Assembly: GCF_001189845.1 (NCBI RefSeq)
Contig: NZ_LFLZ01000051.1
Coordinates: 1 to 64,000, forward strand
DNA: 64,000 bases
Direction: 5' to 3'
Source: Bradyrhizobium tropiciagri
GTDB lineage: Bacteria; Pseudomonadota; Alphaproteobacteria; Rhizobiales; Xanthobacteraceae
This document shows, one piece after another, positions 17,696 through 27,203 of the stretch. The notes under the pieces were generated by a model. The model searched no databases, was not told the DNA's origin, and was given only the letters and a program-made list of their open reading frames with translations. Both the position numbers and the translations under genes were made by a program. Numbering within the stretch: the stretch's first letter is position 1; each line of letters starts with the position of its first letter.

Positions 17696-18807
17696 TGAAC
17701 GGCCTCCTGCCGGGCCGGCGCCCTCGCGAGATGATCGACCGCAGCCATGAAGCGTGCCGCGGCGTCGGCAAGCGCATCGCGTCGCACGCTCTGCCGGGCC
17801 CGCTGCGACATCGCCTCCCAGCGCGCGGGATGCTCGAGCAGGCCGCGCGCCGCGTCGACCCACGCCTGCTCATCAAGCGCGCAGACATGGCCGTTCACAT
17901 GGTCGCGCACCAACTCGCCGCCCGCTCCGACATGCGGCGACACCAGGCACGGAACCCCGCATTGCAAGGCTTCGTTGCACACCAATCCCCACGGTTCCAG
18001 CAACGAGGGCAGCAGCAACAGCTGGGATTGAAGAAAGACTTCCGATATCGCATGCCACGGCACATAGCTGTCGTAGCTGACATCGATGCCGGCGCCATCG
18101 AGCCGCGCCAGCATCCGCGCCTCGGCGGCGCCGGACCCGACCACGCGAACCCTGAGCCTAGGCAAGACCCGGCCGAGCGCGATGGTGACGTTCTCGAAGA
18201 AGACCGCGTTCTTGGCGTCATCGTTGATGCGGGCGCACCAGAGCAGATGAAATGGACGGTCGTGGAAGCCCGGCACGGTCTCGGGCGGATCCCATGCCGG
18301 CACCAGCGGCACCACGAACAGATCGTCGTCGCCGACGCCCTGGCCACGGAAATACGCCCTGCCCTTGTCGCTGCAGCACACGACCGCCTCGCACTGGCGC
18401 AGCAGCCATGGCCGCGCCAGGCGATGATACGCCGTGTTGGGCATCGTCTCGCGCCAGCCGTCGATCGTCAGCGCGAGCGCCTTGCCGTTGGCGCGCGCCC
18501 ACGCCGCGCCCGTTAGCATCGAGGGATAAAGCCCGTTGACGAACAGCAGGTCGGGCGCAAGCGCGTTCAAGGCGCGCCCGATCCCGATGTTGAGATGGGT
18601 GTGACGCGACCGCGAGAGCGCGATCGAGACTCCGGGCACCGTGCGCGTCGTGTAACGCGGCGTGAATGTTCCGGCCCAGGAACGATCGGCCTCCTGCGCA
18701 GTGCAGGACAGCACCGCGAGATCCAGTCCACGATCGACCAGCTCGTTGTAGAGCCGGTTGGTGTAGGGGGTGATCATGTTGTTGAAGACGACCACGCGCG
18801 GCGCCAT
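17692..18807 (-). CDS. Glycosyltransferase family 4
   Basis: The protein has 371 residues. The N-terminal segment VVVFNNMITPYTNRLYNEL and the C-terminal donor-binding segment LLLPSLLEPWGLVCNEALQCG identify a GT-B retaining transferase. No membrane segment is seen, so it acts in the cytosol or at the membrane surface. It sits between a methyltransferase (3-base gap) and the Wzy-like gene (ATGA overlap). Confidence 0.85.
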   Translation of the reverse strand: MAPRVVVFNNMITPYTNRLYNELVDRGLDLAVLSCTAQEADRSWAGTFTPRYTTRTVPGVSIALSRSRHTHLNIGIGRALNALAPDLLFVNGLYPSMLTGAAWARANGKALALTIDGWRETMPNTAYHRLARPWLLRQCEAVVCCSDKGRAYFRGQGVGDDDLFVVPLVPAWDPPETVPGFHDRPFHLLWCARINDDAKNAVFFENVTIALGRVLPRLRVRVVGSGAAEARMLARLDGAGIDVSYDSYVPWHAISEVFLQSQLLLLPSLLEPWGLVCNEALQCGVPCLVSPHVGAGGELVRDHVNGHVCALDEQAWVDAARGLLEHPARWEAMSQRARQSVRRDALADAAARFMAAVDHLARAPARQEAVQ

Positions 18808-18810
18808 GGC

Positions 18811-19569
18811 CTAACCGCCCCGTGGCGGCGTCAGCGCCTCGCTGCGCCGGCAGAGCGCCCCGCAATGATAGGTCGCAAGCCGGGTGGCGAACGCCGGGCT
18901 GACCGCCAGCAGCGACTTCCGCACAATGCTCTTTGCAAGCCCCTTCATCCGCGATGAATGAAATGCGTGCACCGGCAGGCTGTGGTCATAGGTGCCGAAG
19001 CCGGTGACATGGAGTCCGACGGTCTCCAGCACCAGGCGGAATGTGTCGGGCGTGTAGAAATTGATATGGCCGATGTCGAGCGTCGATTGCAGCGCCCGGC
19101 GGCTGGTCCGCGCGTGCAGTTCGCACGGCACTTCGATGTAGATGAAAGTCCGCGCAACGCGGGCAAGCTCGTGCAGCAATGCGCGCGGTTCGGGCACGTG
19201 CTCCAGCACGTGGCTGGCATAGACGAGGTCGAACGATCCGTCAGCGAACGGGATCGTTGCACCGTCATAGCTCGACCAGCGGAACGGCACCGCTGCGGCG
19301 CCGTCGATCTCCAGGTTGGTCGCGGGATCGATGACGTCGATGCCGGTGAAGTCGCGGCCGATGCCGATCGCGGACAGCCGCGCCAGCACCGCGCCGGTGC
19401 CGCAGCCGACCTCGAGCACATTGCCGACGCCGGCCGCGGACGCACCGAGCAGGCCGGCGATATGATCGGCCTTGTCGACTGCACAGACGCGGCGCCAGTC
19501 GCGCTCCTGCGCCGAGTAGACGCCTTCATAATGCGCGTTGTGCTGTCCGACGCTGAATTCCATCGTCAT
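18811..19569 (-). CDS. Class I SAM-dependent methyltransferase
   Basis: The protein has 252 residues. Motif I is VLEVGCGTGAVLARL; the acidic strand lies in FTGIDVID; motif IV is LVYASHVLEHVPEP. The C-terminal GHINFYTPDTFRLVLE is typical of methyltransferase-23-like EPS enzymes. The start overlaps the preceding TPR-like gene as ATGA. It is the fourth methyltransferase in 6.5 kb, suggesting a heavily methylated polysaccharide or a methyl-capped chain. Confidence 0.8.
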   Translation of the reverse strand: MTMEFSVGQHNAHYEGVYSAQERDWRRVCAVDKADHIAGLLGASAAGVGNVLEVGCGTGAVLARLSAIGIGRDFTGIDVIDPATNLEIDGAAAVPFRWSSYDGATIPFADGSFDLVYASHVLEHVPEPRALLHELARVARTFIYIEVPCELHARTSRRALQSTLDIGHINFYTPDTFRLVLETVGLHVTGFGTYDHSLPVHAFHSSRMKGLAKSIVRKSLLAVSPAFATRLATYHCGALCRRSEALTPPRGG

Positions 19570-20417
19570 GGTCTGGCCCTCGCCTCCGGCGGCATTCGGG
19601 CAAGCTCGTCGAGGCGGTCGTTCGATTTGCGCTCCAGATTGCGCCGCTCGGCCGGCGAGCGGCGGTCGAGGTCGTATCCGATGTCGGCCATGGTCTTGGT
19701 CAGGATGTCGACGTTCCGTTGCGGGACCGCTGCAAGGCCGGCGAGCAGCCTGTCCCGGTGCGCCCAGCCCGGTCCCTTCAGCAGATCGATCGCCTCGGTG
19801 TACAGTTCGGTCTTCACGAGGCGCGCGAACTCGGCAACCACCGCGTCCGACAGGTCGGGCGGCAGCGCATCGAGCATGGCGAGCGCCATGGCGCTGCGCT
19901 TGACGACGATCCAGCCCTCATTGGGTCCGAGCCGATACGACATTCGCAGCAGGTCGAAATTGGCATCGCTCAAGCCCTGCCTTGTGTTGCGAAGCCAGAA
20001 CAGCACGACCCAGAGATAGGGATCGGCCGGTGCGCAGCCCAGCGATTTGCGGACCGCCGCGTCGAGCTCCCCCATCCTTGCGTCCACCTGATCGCCGGAT
20101 GCGAGTGCGTTCTCGGCGAGGCGCAGCCGGATCACCGCCGCGCTGCGATCGATTGCCGGGACGCAATCCTTTTCCGCCTCGGCGCGCGACAGCAACGGCA
20201 CGAGGTCACCGAGCTCGGCGTCGCTGACCGGTACGTTGCGGAGGATCAGGTCCCTGGCGCCATCCAGCCGGGTCTGCTCGACAAAGACCGGCAAGGTGAC
20301 CGAGCCCCAGGCGACCGACCAGCACGCGACCGCGGCCAGGAAGCCGCGCGCAAGCCAAGCGGCGGCGCGCCGCGGCATCTCGCCTCGCGTCTCACTCGGT
20401 GTAGCCATATCGTCCAT
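19566..20417 (-). CDS. Membrane-anchored TPR-like protein of the EPS operon, function unknown
   Basis: The protein has 283 residues. One N-terminal hydrophobic segment (AWLARGFLAAVACWSVAWGS) is followed by a helical, periplasm-facing domain. The segment PYLWVVLFWLRNTRQGLSD then LLRMSYRLGPNEGW resembles residues ~85-125 of the protein at 29359-29955 (ALKMSYYTGFNRSD), so the two look like distant paralogues. The start lies inside the last codons of the autokinase gene and the stop overlaps the next start. It may be a scaffold or accessory factor of the EPS machine; this is inferred from position only. Confidence 0.65.
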   Translation of the reverse strand: MDDMATPSETRGEMPRRAAAWLARGFLAAVACWSVAWGSVTLPVFVEQTRLDGARDLILRNVPVSDAELGDLVPLLSRAEAEKDCVPAIDRSAAVIRLRLAENALASGDQVDARMGELDAAVRKSLGCAPADPYLWVVLFWLRNTRQGLSDANFDLLRMSYRLGPNEGWIVVKRSAMALAMLDALPPDLSDAVVAEFARLVKTELYTEAIDLLKGPGWAHRDRLLAGLAAVPQRNVDILTKTMADIGYDLDRRSPAERRNLERKSNDRLDELARMPPEARARP

Positions 20418-22665
20418 AGTGCGAGTTGTAATAGTAATTCTTGCCGCCGTAGCCGCTGTAGCGGCTCATCGCGGCAATATCGGCCTTGTTGAGCACGACG
20501 CCGAGCAGGTTCTCGTTGACCGCCCGCGCACTGCGCAGCGCGCGCTCGACCACCTGCACCTGGGTCTTGCCCCACTCCACGATGAAGACGAAGGAATCGA
20601 CGAAGTGCGCGGTGATGCGGACATCGACCACCGGCGTCAGCGGCGGGAAATCGACGATGACGTAATCATAGTGGCCGCGGACCCCATCGATGAAATCCTT
20701 CATCTGGTCGGAGGCCAGCACCTCGTGCGAATGCGCGATGCGCGACCGGGTGGCACCCGGCAGGAAGGCAAGGCCGGTCTCCGGATCGCGCCACAGTGTG
20801 TCGTGCAAGGTCGCATTGTTCGACAGCACATCGAGAATGCCGCGCTCGGCGTTGGCGGCGACCTTGCGGCTGAGCGAAGGATTGCGCAGGTCGCAATCGA
20901 CCAGCAGCACGCGCGCCCCGCTCTGGGCGACCAGTTGCGCGAACACGAAGGCCAGCGTCGATTTGCCCTCGTTGGGCAGCGCCGAGGTCAGGCCAAGGAT
21001 CTTCGACGGCTTGGTAACATTGAGGTCGGCGTTGACCTTGATCGAGCGGATCGCTTCCGAGAAGCGCGAGAACGGCGCATCGATCGCCGCCCACAGCACC
21101 GGCTCGTCGCCGCGCCGGATCGTGCGCGGCCCCACCGGCAAGTTGGGACGCCCAGCCACCGGTGCCTTGAGCTGGCTTGGCGAGACGCGGGGAACGATGG
21201 CGACGCAATCGGCGTCGAGGATGGTCTCGACCATTTCAGCGGTGCGGAACACCCGGTCATAGAGGTCGCGCAACACGCCAAGCCCGAGCCCGGCGATCAG
21301 GCCGCCGAGCGCCGAGAGCGCCAGCACGACCAGGGTCTGCGGATGGCTCTTGCCGAGGGGGCGCGAGGCACGGGTAATCACCCGCGCCTCGCTGACCGGG
21401 AACGACTGTTGCTGCACATTCTCCATGTAGCGCTGCAGGAAATTGTCGTAGAGCGAACGATAGGTCTGTGCCGAGCTCTCGAGCTCACGCAGCGTGACCT
21501 GCGCCTGGTTGGTGGACTGCGACTGCGACACCGAATCGTTCACGGCGCGCTCGATCTCGTTCTGGCGCTGCAGCGCGATCGCATAGTCGCTCTTGTAGCT
21601 CTCGGCGAGCCGCTTCAATTCGTCGATGATCGACGACTGGATCTCGCGCATCTGGTTGCGCAGATTGACGGCGGCCAGGTGATTGTAGCCATAGCGCGAC
21701 GACCAGTCGGCCTCGCGGTTGGCGAGTTCGAGATATTGCGAGCGCAGCTTGGTGATGACCTGGTTGTTCAGCGTATCGGCAACCGTGGCATCGGGGACGC
21801 CGCCCTTCACGACAGCCTCGATGCGGTCGAGCTTGGCCTTGGCGTCGGTGACCTGCGACTTCACATGGACCAGCTGCGTGTTGAGCTCGCCGAGCTGCTG
21901 TTCGTTGAGCAGCTTGCCGCTGGACGTGACGATGTTGTTGCTCTTCTTGTAGTCGAGCACCGCGCGCTCGGCATTGGATGCCTGCGTGCGCAGCTCCTGG
22001 ATGCGGTCCTGCAGCCAGACGCTGGCGCGACGCGTTGCCTGATATTTGGAGTCGAGCTGGTCGACGATATAGGCGTCGGCGACGGCGTTGGCGATCTGCG
22101 CCGCGCGCTCCGGATCGAGCGAGCGGAAGCTGACCTCGATCACATAGGTCATGCCGCGGCGGCGGACGTCGAGCTGCTTCTGGAAGGCGCGCACCGCACG
22201 CCGGGTCCGGTCGAATTCGTTGGGCGGCGCGCTGCCGGCAAACAGGCCGGACACGAAATCCAGCACCGCTCCCGCCGCACCGGCCCTGGAGCCGATGAAT
22301 TCCGGATCCTCGTTGAGCTTGAGATCGCGGATCACCGCGAGCGCCACGTTCTCCGACTTGAGGATTTCGACCTGGCTCTCGACCGCGGAGGAATCCACCG
22401 GGACGTCATTTGCCGGCGATTGCTGCTGGAAGGCCTGGAATTTGCGCGTGTCGATGATCATCGTGGCAAGCGCGGTATAGCTCGGCGCCGCCGTCATCAG
22501 ATAGCAGATGCCGCCGAACAGGCACAGGCCAGCCGTCCCGAGGATCACCCAGTACTGCCGGAGCAGATAGGTGACGAAAGCGTCGAAGGTTTCCGCCAGC
22601 GACGGCAGTTCGGCCGGACGATTTCTCAGATCGACAGACGGCGGAATCTGGTTGCGCTGAAGCAT
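20392..22665 (-). CDS. exoP: Polysaccharide co-polymerase / bacterial tyrosine autokinase
   Basis: The protein has 757 residues. A Wzz-type N-terminal domain with a first membrane segment at ~40-60 is followed by a long coiled-coil region (~190-410). A second membrane segment lies around 435-460. The C-terminal ATPase has Walker A in SALPNEGKSTLAFVFA, Walker A' in VLLVDCDLRNP and Walker B in YVIVDFPPL. The last 25 residues hold eight tyrosines, the expected autophosphorylation cluster of BY-kinases. Such proteins control chain length and export of Wzy-dependent EPS together with an OPX partner, here at 25056-26240. It heads the long operon that runs to 13779. Confidence 0.92.
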   Translation of the reverse strand: MLQRNQIPPSVDLRNRPAELPSLAETFDAFVTYLLRQYWVILGTAGLCLFGGICYLMTAAPSYTALATMIIDTRKFQAFQQQSPANDVPVDSSAVESQVEILKSENVALAVIRDLKLNEDPEFIGSRAGAAGAVLDFVSGLFAGSAPPNEFDRTRRAVRAFQKQLDVRRRGMTYVIEVSFRSLDPERAAQIANAVADAYIVDQLDSKYQATRRASVWLQDRIQELRTQASNAERAVLDYKKSNNIVTSSGKLLNEQQLGELNTQLVHVKSQVTDAKAKLDRIEAVVKGGVPDATVADTLNNQVITKLRSQYLELANREADWSSRYGYNHLAAVNLRNQMREIQSSIIDELKRLAESYKSDYAIALQRQNEIERAVNDSVSQSQSTNQAQVTLRELESSAQTYRSLYDNFLQRYMENVQQQSFPVSEARVITRASRPLGKSHPQTLVVLALSALGGLIAGLGLGVLRDLYDRVFRTAEMVETILDADCVAIVPRVSPSQLKAPVAGRPNLPVGPRTIRRGDEPVLWAAIDAPFSRFSEAIRSIKVNADLNVTKPSKILGLTSALPNEGKSTLAFVFAQLVAQSGARVLLVDCDLRNPSLSRKVAANAERGILDVLSNNATLHDTLWRDPETGLAFLPGATRSRIAHSHEVLASDQMKDFIDGVRGHYDYVIVDFPPLTPVVDVRITAHFVDSFVFIVEWGKTQVQVVERALRSARAVNENLLGVVLNKADIAAMSRYSGYGGKNYYYNSHYGRYGYTE

Positions 22666-22794
22666 TTCGTCCTATCGCCGCGCCGGCAGGCTGGTGCCTG
22701 CCCGCGCGCCCTCCAATGGCATCGGGTAGCGTCCCGCCGCCGACATCGAAGTGCATTGCTGCAGAGAGTTCTCCATTGGCGACCGGAAGCCCGC

Positions 22795-23451
22795 TCAGGG
22801 AGTCACGGTTGAAATCAGCGCGGTGCCGGTGCCCGTGGTCGTCCCCGTCGTCGTGTTGCCCGAACTGCTGACCGACGAGGTGAAGCTGAAAATGCCGGTG
22901 TTCACGCTGTTGCCGCCGATCGCCTCGAGCGCGCCGCCGCCGGCGCCGGTGACGCCGATCGCGCTGGTCTGGCCGCCGGATGCGCCGGCGCTGCCCGCGC
23001 CGCCGGCACCGGTCGCGGCGGTGCCGCTATCACCTGACGCTGCGGCAAACGCCATCACGGTGTCGAGATCCTTGGTGTCGGCGATCGCCTGCTGGATGCG
23101 CGTCGCATAGGGCTGGTTGCTGCGCACCACGATCCGCGCCGCCTGGGCGAGACCGGCGGCGATCGCCGTCTTCTGGTCCTTGCTCGCCTTGGCGAGCAAC
23201 GCGATGAGCGGACCGAGCGATGTCGGATCGTTGAGGGCGAAGTCGCGCGCCCGCGAGGTCAATTCCACGCCCGCGTTCGGAAATTGGGCCAGCAACTGCT
23301 CCGGATTGGCCTTGAAATTCGTGACCGCCTGCGAGAGCTGGATCAGCCCGCCCTGCGTTTGCGCCACCGCGGCGCCAATGGGCGCCGCCAGCGCCAACAA
23401 GACCACCATCGCCAGGGCGGAAAAACCGCCGGATCGCTCAAATGTGAACAC
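22795..23451 (-). CDS. Secreted Ala/Gly/Ser-rich protein of the EPS locus, function unknown
   Basis: The open frame is longer, but a GTG at 23451 behind GGGAGA fits a start and gives 218 residues. It begins with a signal-peptide-like segment (FSALAMVVLLALAAPIGAAVAQ). The middle is helical (LTSRARDFALNDPTSLGPL). The C-terminal third is low-complexity Gly/Ala/Thr/Ser. A TGTTAG-containing palindrome lies 11 bases upstream. It lies between two core EPS genes and is probably an exported EPS-associated protein. No known domain was recognised. Confidence 0.6.
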   Translation of the reverse strand: MFTFERSGGFSALAMVVLLALAAPIGAAVAQTQGGLIQLSQAVTNFKANPEQLLAQFPNAGVELTSRARDFALNDPTSLGPLIALLAKASKDQKTAIAAGLAQAARIVVRSNQPYATRIQQAIADTKDLDTVMAFAAASGDSGTAATGAGGAGSAGASGGQTSAIGVTGAGGGALEAIGGNSVNTGIFSFTSSVSSSGNTTTGTTTGTGTALISTVTP

Positions 23452-23461
23452 TGCTATCTCC

Positions 23462-23486
23462 CTAACGAATACTAACAGTTCGTTAG
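23462..23486. promoter_or_regulatory. CTAACGAA-N9-TTCGTTAG palindrome
   Basis: A perfect 8-bp inverted repeat has a further CTAACA word in its spacer. It lies directly upstream of the GTG start at 23451. It shares the TGTTAG/CGTTAG word with the other EPS-region sites. Regulator binding is inferred. Confidence 0.5.
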
Positions 23487-23566
23487 CATAGTCGGAGTTA
23501 TCGCGCCAATTAAAACCCCTGCCCGGCCGCGCGCCCGGGCTCGCCGGCGAAATCAACGTTAACTGG

Positions 23567-25024
23567 CTAACCCGATGTAACATCGGCGTCATCGTCGCCG
23601 CGACCGCTGCCGGCGGCTCCGCCGGAGCGGAACGATTGTGACAGGCCCGCCCCAAGCAGGGCCGCGATAACAACGGCGTAGCCGGTGATCTGGAGCGAGA
23701 AATCGATCATCGAATGCAGCGCGCCGGCAGCCGACGCGCAGAGCGCCACCAGCGGCACGATCACGTCGCGGCGGCGGGTCCGCACGCCATGCGCGAGCAC
23801 GCCGAAGGCTGCGAGCAGCTCGATCATGACTGCGCCGGCCATTAACACTCCTCCGTCGGACGCCAGTTCGAGCCAGCTGTTGTGCGCCCGGTTCCAGGTC
23901 CCGCGCAGCGAGATGTCGTCGGTGCGATAGGCCGGATAGACCCATTCAAAGGACCCGAAACCATCGCCCAGCCAGGGATGATCCCAGATCATCCGCAACG
24001 TCGCGCGATAGGTCGAGAACCGCCCCTCATCCGACAGGCCGATCGTGCTGAAGCGCGCGCCGACGCCGCCGCCGAGCAGTTGAAACAGCGCCAGCGCGAT
24101 CAGGCTGCCGACGCCGAGGGCCATGATCAGGCCGTAGCGGCGCGGCACCCGGTTGCGAAAGAAGATCGCGGCCGCTGCGACCGCGGCGAGCAGCGATATC
24201 CCGACGCCGCCGCGCGATCCGGTCAGGAACATCGCGACGAGGCAAGCGAGCCAGCCGAGCGCATGACCGGCGAGCCAGCGCCGTGCCGGCCTATCGAGGC
24301 GCGTGAGCAAGCGTGACAAGCTGGCCCGGCGCGACGGCCAATGCCGTTCGATCAGCTCGCAGCCGAACAGCAGCCAGATCAGCGCGCAGCAGCCGTAATA
24401 GATGCCCGCTGTGTTGCGGTTGACGAAGGGAGACGTCAGCCACTCCAGCTGCGCCTGCTTCTCGTGAAGCAAATAGATCCGGGCGGGATCGATCGCGAAG
24501 GTGACGATACCGGTGACCGCGTAGACCAAGCCGGCCACCGCCACCGTGCGCAACAACCCGCGCGCCAAGGTGCGGTTGGCGCCGAGCATGACGCCGATGG
24601 CAAAGCTCAGCAGGCAGACGATCCCGACACCGGCGGAGTAGAACGGCAGATTGGTTGCGATCGACACCGCCGGCGGAAGGTCTGCGGGCAGCAATTTGCC
24701 GGCCTGCGCCCACAGCGCATTCGGCGCCACACCGAGCCAGGGCCGCTGTGCCGATTGCTCGTGCAGCACCAGCATGGCGAGCGCCGTCAGCAGCGCCGTC
24801 ACCGCGAGAATTGCGAGCTGGCTGCCGCGCAACCGCATCGGCAGCACGCCGAGCAGCGCGATGCCGAGCAGGACCGACCAGATCGCGGACGCGACGCCGC
24901 CGACCGAGCCGAGCGGCAGCGGCGCCAAGGCGATGACGGCGCAGAACAGCCACGACGACCATCGCACCGGCCACGGCAACGCCGTCGCCCCGCTTGAGCC
25001 GGTAGGTAATCGTAAGCGTGTCAT
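23567..25024 (-). CDS. O-antigen ligase-family membrane protein (second Wzy-like)
   Basis: The protein has 485 residues with about twelve hydrophobic segments. The O-antigen-ligase domain is indicated by GSRGGVGISLLAAVAAAA and WLGDGFGSFEWVYP, with AHNSWLELASDGG in the late periplasmic loop. It lies 31 bases after the OPX exporter start-to-stop boundary, in the same direction. It may be the EPS polymerase; the related protein at 16403-17695 is the alternative. Which of the two acts on the main chain cannot be told from sequence. Confidence 0.8.
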   Translation of the reverse strand: MTRLRLPTGSSGATALPWPVRWSSWLFCAVIALAPLPLGSVGGVASAIWSVLLGIALLGVLPMRLRGSQLAILAVTALLTALAMLVLHEQSAQRPWLGVAPNALWAQAGKLLPADLPPAVSIATNLPFYSAGVGIVCLLSFAIGVMLGANRTLARGLLRTVAVAGLVYAVTGIVTFAIDPARIYLLHEKQAQLEWLTSPFVNRNTAGIYYGCCALIWLLFGCELIERHWPSRRASLSRLLTRLDRPARRWLAGHALGWLACLVAMFLTGSRGGVGISLLAAVAAAAIFFRNRVPRRYGLIMALGVGSLIALALFQLLGGGVGARFSTIGLSDEGRFSTYRATLRMIWDHPWLGDGFGSFEWVYPAYRTDDISLRGTWNRAHNSWLELASDGGVLMAGAVMIELLAAFGVLAHGVRTRRRDVIVPLVALCASAAGALHSMIDFSLQITGYAVVIAALLGAGLSQSFRSGGAAGSGRGDDDADVTSG

Positions 25025-25055
25025 GAAGCCGGACGGGCCGGCTCACGCCCCAATA

Positions 25056-26240
25056 TCAGGGCGCAAGCTTGATCGAATTACGAAGTAATGTTGCGTTGTA
25101 GGCAGCCACGATCGGATCGTTCACCGTTGCGGTCACGAGGCGGATCTGCTGCATGAGCTTGGCATCCTCGACGGATGCCGCGTTCGACGCATAAAGCACG
25201 TCCTTGTTGCGCAACTGGAAACGCGTGGCCAGGAAATAGCCGGCCGGATCGCGGAAATTGATGTTGTAGACGACCGGGATGATCGGCCCTGCATATTTGC
25301 TGACGTCGATGCCGAGCTTGGCCGCCACTTCCGGCAACTCGCCGCGATAGACGAACACCGAGGCCGGATCGGCCGAGGAATCGTTCAGGCCCCCCGCCTT
25401 CGCGACCGCTTCGGCGAGCGAGATGCGCCAGGCCTCGAAATTGAACTGACCCTGCGCGCCCGACGCACCGAAGGCGACGAAGGTCTGCGGCTCGCGGTAG
25501 ACATAGATGGTATCGCCCGGATGCGCGTAGATATTGCTCTTGGGCTCATAGACCAGCTGGCCGAATGGCACGGTCGTGCGCTTGCCGTCACGCTCCAGCA
25601 TCACCCATGTGTCAAAACCCTGCCCCTTCGGGCCGCCGGCGCGCGTGATCGAGTCGAGCACGCGCTCGCCCGCGGCGTTGGCAGGGAAACGGTTCGGCGA
25701 ATTGACTTCGCCGAGCACGGAGATCAGCGAGGTGCGCTGCTCGATCAGGGCGACCACGGCCTGCGGCTCGATCGCGCGGTTCTTCAGCGCATCGACGATC
25801 GAGCGCTGCACCTCGGTCGGCGTACGGTTCTTGGCACGGATCGCGCCGGCATAGGGCACCGAGATGTTGCCGTCGGTATCGACATTCTGGTTCGGCAGCG
25901 TGATGTAGTTGCCGGGGCGCACGCCGGCCTCGACCGGAATGAACAGACCGCCGGCAGCGGCCTCGAAGATCGTGACGCTGACGACGTCGCCGATGCCGAA
26001 ATGGATGTCCTTGGGCGGCGGACCCTGAATGCCTCCGGCGAGTTGCGGCGCGAATGACGCCAGCACGTTCTCGACCTGCGGCGTGATCTTGACCATCGCA
26101 TAGGGCAGGCTTTCCGGATCCCTCTGCCCGGCGACGACATCGGAACTGGTCGGACCGTTGGTCGGCATGTAGTGGCAACCGCTGACCGAAACGGCGGCCG
26201 CAAGCAATATCATTATCCGAATGAAATTCGCACGCCACAT
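25056..26240 (-). CDS. Outer-membrane polysaccharide export lipoprotein (OPX; Wza/GumB/ExoF type)
   Basis: The frame is open further upstream, but ATG 26240 (MWRANFIRIMILLAAAV) has GGAG eight bases before it. It is followed by a lipobox ending SVSGC, giving 394 residues. The polysaccharide-export domain is seen in VVSVTIFEAAAGGLF and VPYAGAIRAKNRTPTEV, followed by SLBB-type segments (SVLGEVNSPNRFP and VFVYRGELPEVA). OPX proteins form the outer-membrane channel for EPS and work with the BY-kinase. A TGTTAG word lies about 85 bp upstream. Confidence 0.88.
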   Translation of the reverse strand: MWRANFIRIMILLAAAVSVSGCHYMPTNGPTSSDVVAGQRDPESLPYAMVKITPQVENVLASFAPQLAGGIQGPPPKDIHFGIGDVVSVTIFEAAAGGLFIPVEAGVRPGNYITLPNQNVDTDGNISVPYAGAIRAKNRTPTEVQRSIVDALKNRAIEPQAVVALIEQRTSLISVLGEVNSPNRFPANAAGERVLDSITRAGGPKGQGFDTWVMLERDGKRTTVPFGQLVYEPKSNIYAHPGDTIYVYREPQTFVAFGASGAQGQFNFEAWRISLAEAVAKAGGLNDSSADPASVFVYRGELPEVAAKLGIDVSKYAGPIIPVVYNINFRDPAGYFLATRFQLRNKDVLYASNAASVEDAKLMQQIRLVTATVNDPIVAAYNATLLRNSIKLAP

Positions 26241-26466
26241 TGAAATACTCCGGCCGTGCCGTAACACGCCGACTATCACAATCACAAGGTTCCGCGATAT
26301 AGTGCGGTACAATTGATAAATAATGTTAGCAAGATGAGGCAATTTGGCGACACCGGCGCACTGCCGTGCGGCAAACGGCTCGCGCGACATCAATCCGGCT
26401 TTGATTTCGTGTGATGTTCCAGTTATCGGTGAATGAGATGGTTTGGGTTAAACGATTGAGGGTTCG

Positions 26467-26769
26467 ATGGTTCGCATGAAGCCACTGGCGATCGCGTTGG
26501 GAACCGTCGCCTTGCTGCACGGCATTGGCAATTCCGGGGCTTTTGCTGCGGAATTGAGCATTTCCCCGACCCCGCGCGCCGTGCAGCGCGTCAGCGGCAA
26601 CTGCCAGCGGCTGCAATATTGTCATGGCGATGTCTGCCAGTGGAAACGGGTCTGCTGGCACGGCTGCCCCGATCGCTACTCCTGCGCGCCGCTCTACGGC
26701 GCCTATGGCCCCTATGGCGGCCGTGACTACTGGGCCGCCTATAGTTATGGCGATCTGCGCCCGTTCTGA
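26467..26769 (+). CDS. Small secreted cysteine-rich protein
   Basis: The protein has 100 residues. GAGGG precedes ATG 26467. A signal peptide (LAIALGTVALLHGIGNSGAFA) is followed by a mature part with six cysteines between residues ~45 and 77 (CQRLQYC, DVCQWKRVC, HGCPDRYSC). A Gly/Tyr-rich C-terminus follows. Disulphide-stabilised periplasmic or extracellular localisation is likely. It is divergent from the OPX gene. The function is unknown. Confidence 0.65.
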   Translation: MVRMKPLAIALGTVALLHGIGNSGAFAAELSISPTPRAVQRVSGNCQRLQYCHGDVCQWKRVCWHGCPDRYSCAPLYGAYGPYGGRDYWAAYSYGDLRPF

Positions 26770-26772
26770 ATG

Positions 26773-26786
26773 TTAACAGACTAACA
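26773..26786 (-). promoter_or_regulatory. TGTTAG-N2-TGTTAA paired site
   Basis: On the minus strand TGTTAG and TGTTAA lie 8 bp apart, just after the stop of the small cysteine-rich gene and about 115 bp before the next start. A similar N2 pair is at 3425-3438. Confidence 0.4.
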
Positions 26787-26899
26787 AATCCGCCCGGCGT
26801 CTCGCATGCCGGCCGGTATCATGCCGACACGTTTTGTGACGATCGACTTAACCCCGGCTTAGGACCCGGCCCGCTAGGATGCGGGCGCAGGGTTTGGTT

Positions 26900-27163
26900 A
26901 TGTTATTTGTTTTCCTTGGCAATTTGATCGGCGGCGCCGTGCTCGGGCTGCGCCAGCACTGCCTGGTGCTGGTGCCGGTGATGCTCGCGGAACTCACGCT
27001 GCTCGCCGTCGTCGACGGCGCGCGCCTCGCATGGTCCGAGACCGCGCTGCTCATAATCACCGCGATCGTATCGCTGCAAGGCGGATACCTCGCGAGCGCA
27101 TTCGCGCCGCGGTTCTGGTCCCGCTCCTCGACGCCGCTGCTCGCCCTGCGCCGCCCACATTGA
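26900..27163 (+). CDS. Small membrane protein, function unknown
   Basis: From ATG 26900 the product has 87 residues; an alternative ATG lies 21 bases earlier. There are two to three hydrophobic segments: LFVFLGNLIGGAVLGL, LVLVPVMLAELTLLAVV and LLIITAIVSLQGGYLAS. It lies directly before the polytopic protein at 27204-28580 and probably shares its transcript. Confidence 0.5.
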   Translation: MLFVFLGNLIGGAVLGLRQHCLVLVPVMLAELTLLAVVDGARLAWSETALLIITAIVSLQGGYLASAFAPRFWSRSSTPLLALRRPH

Positions 27164-27203
27164 TGCGGCACCACGCTGCCGCATCTGGCGCGCCCGATTT
27201 CCA

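Noticed and set aside
20236..22812. 858-codon plus-strand frame opposite the tyrosine autokinase
   Set aside because: The minus strand encodes a complete ExoP/Wzc-type protein with all motifs. The plus frame has Arg/His/Asp-biased shadow composition.
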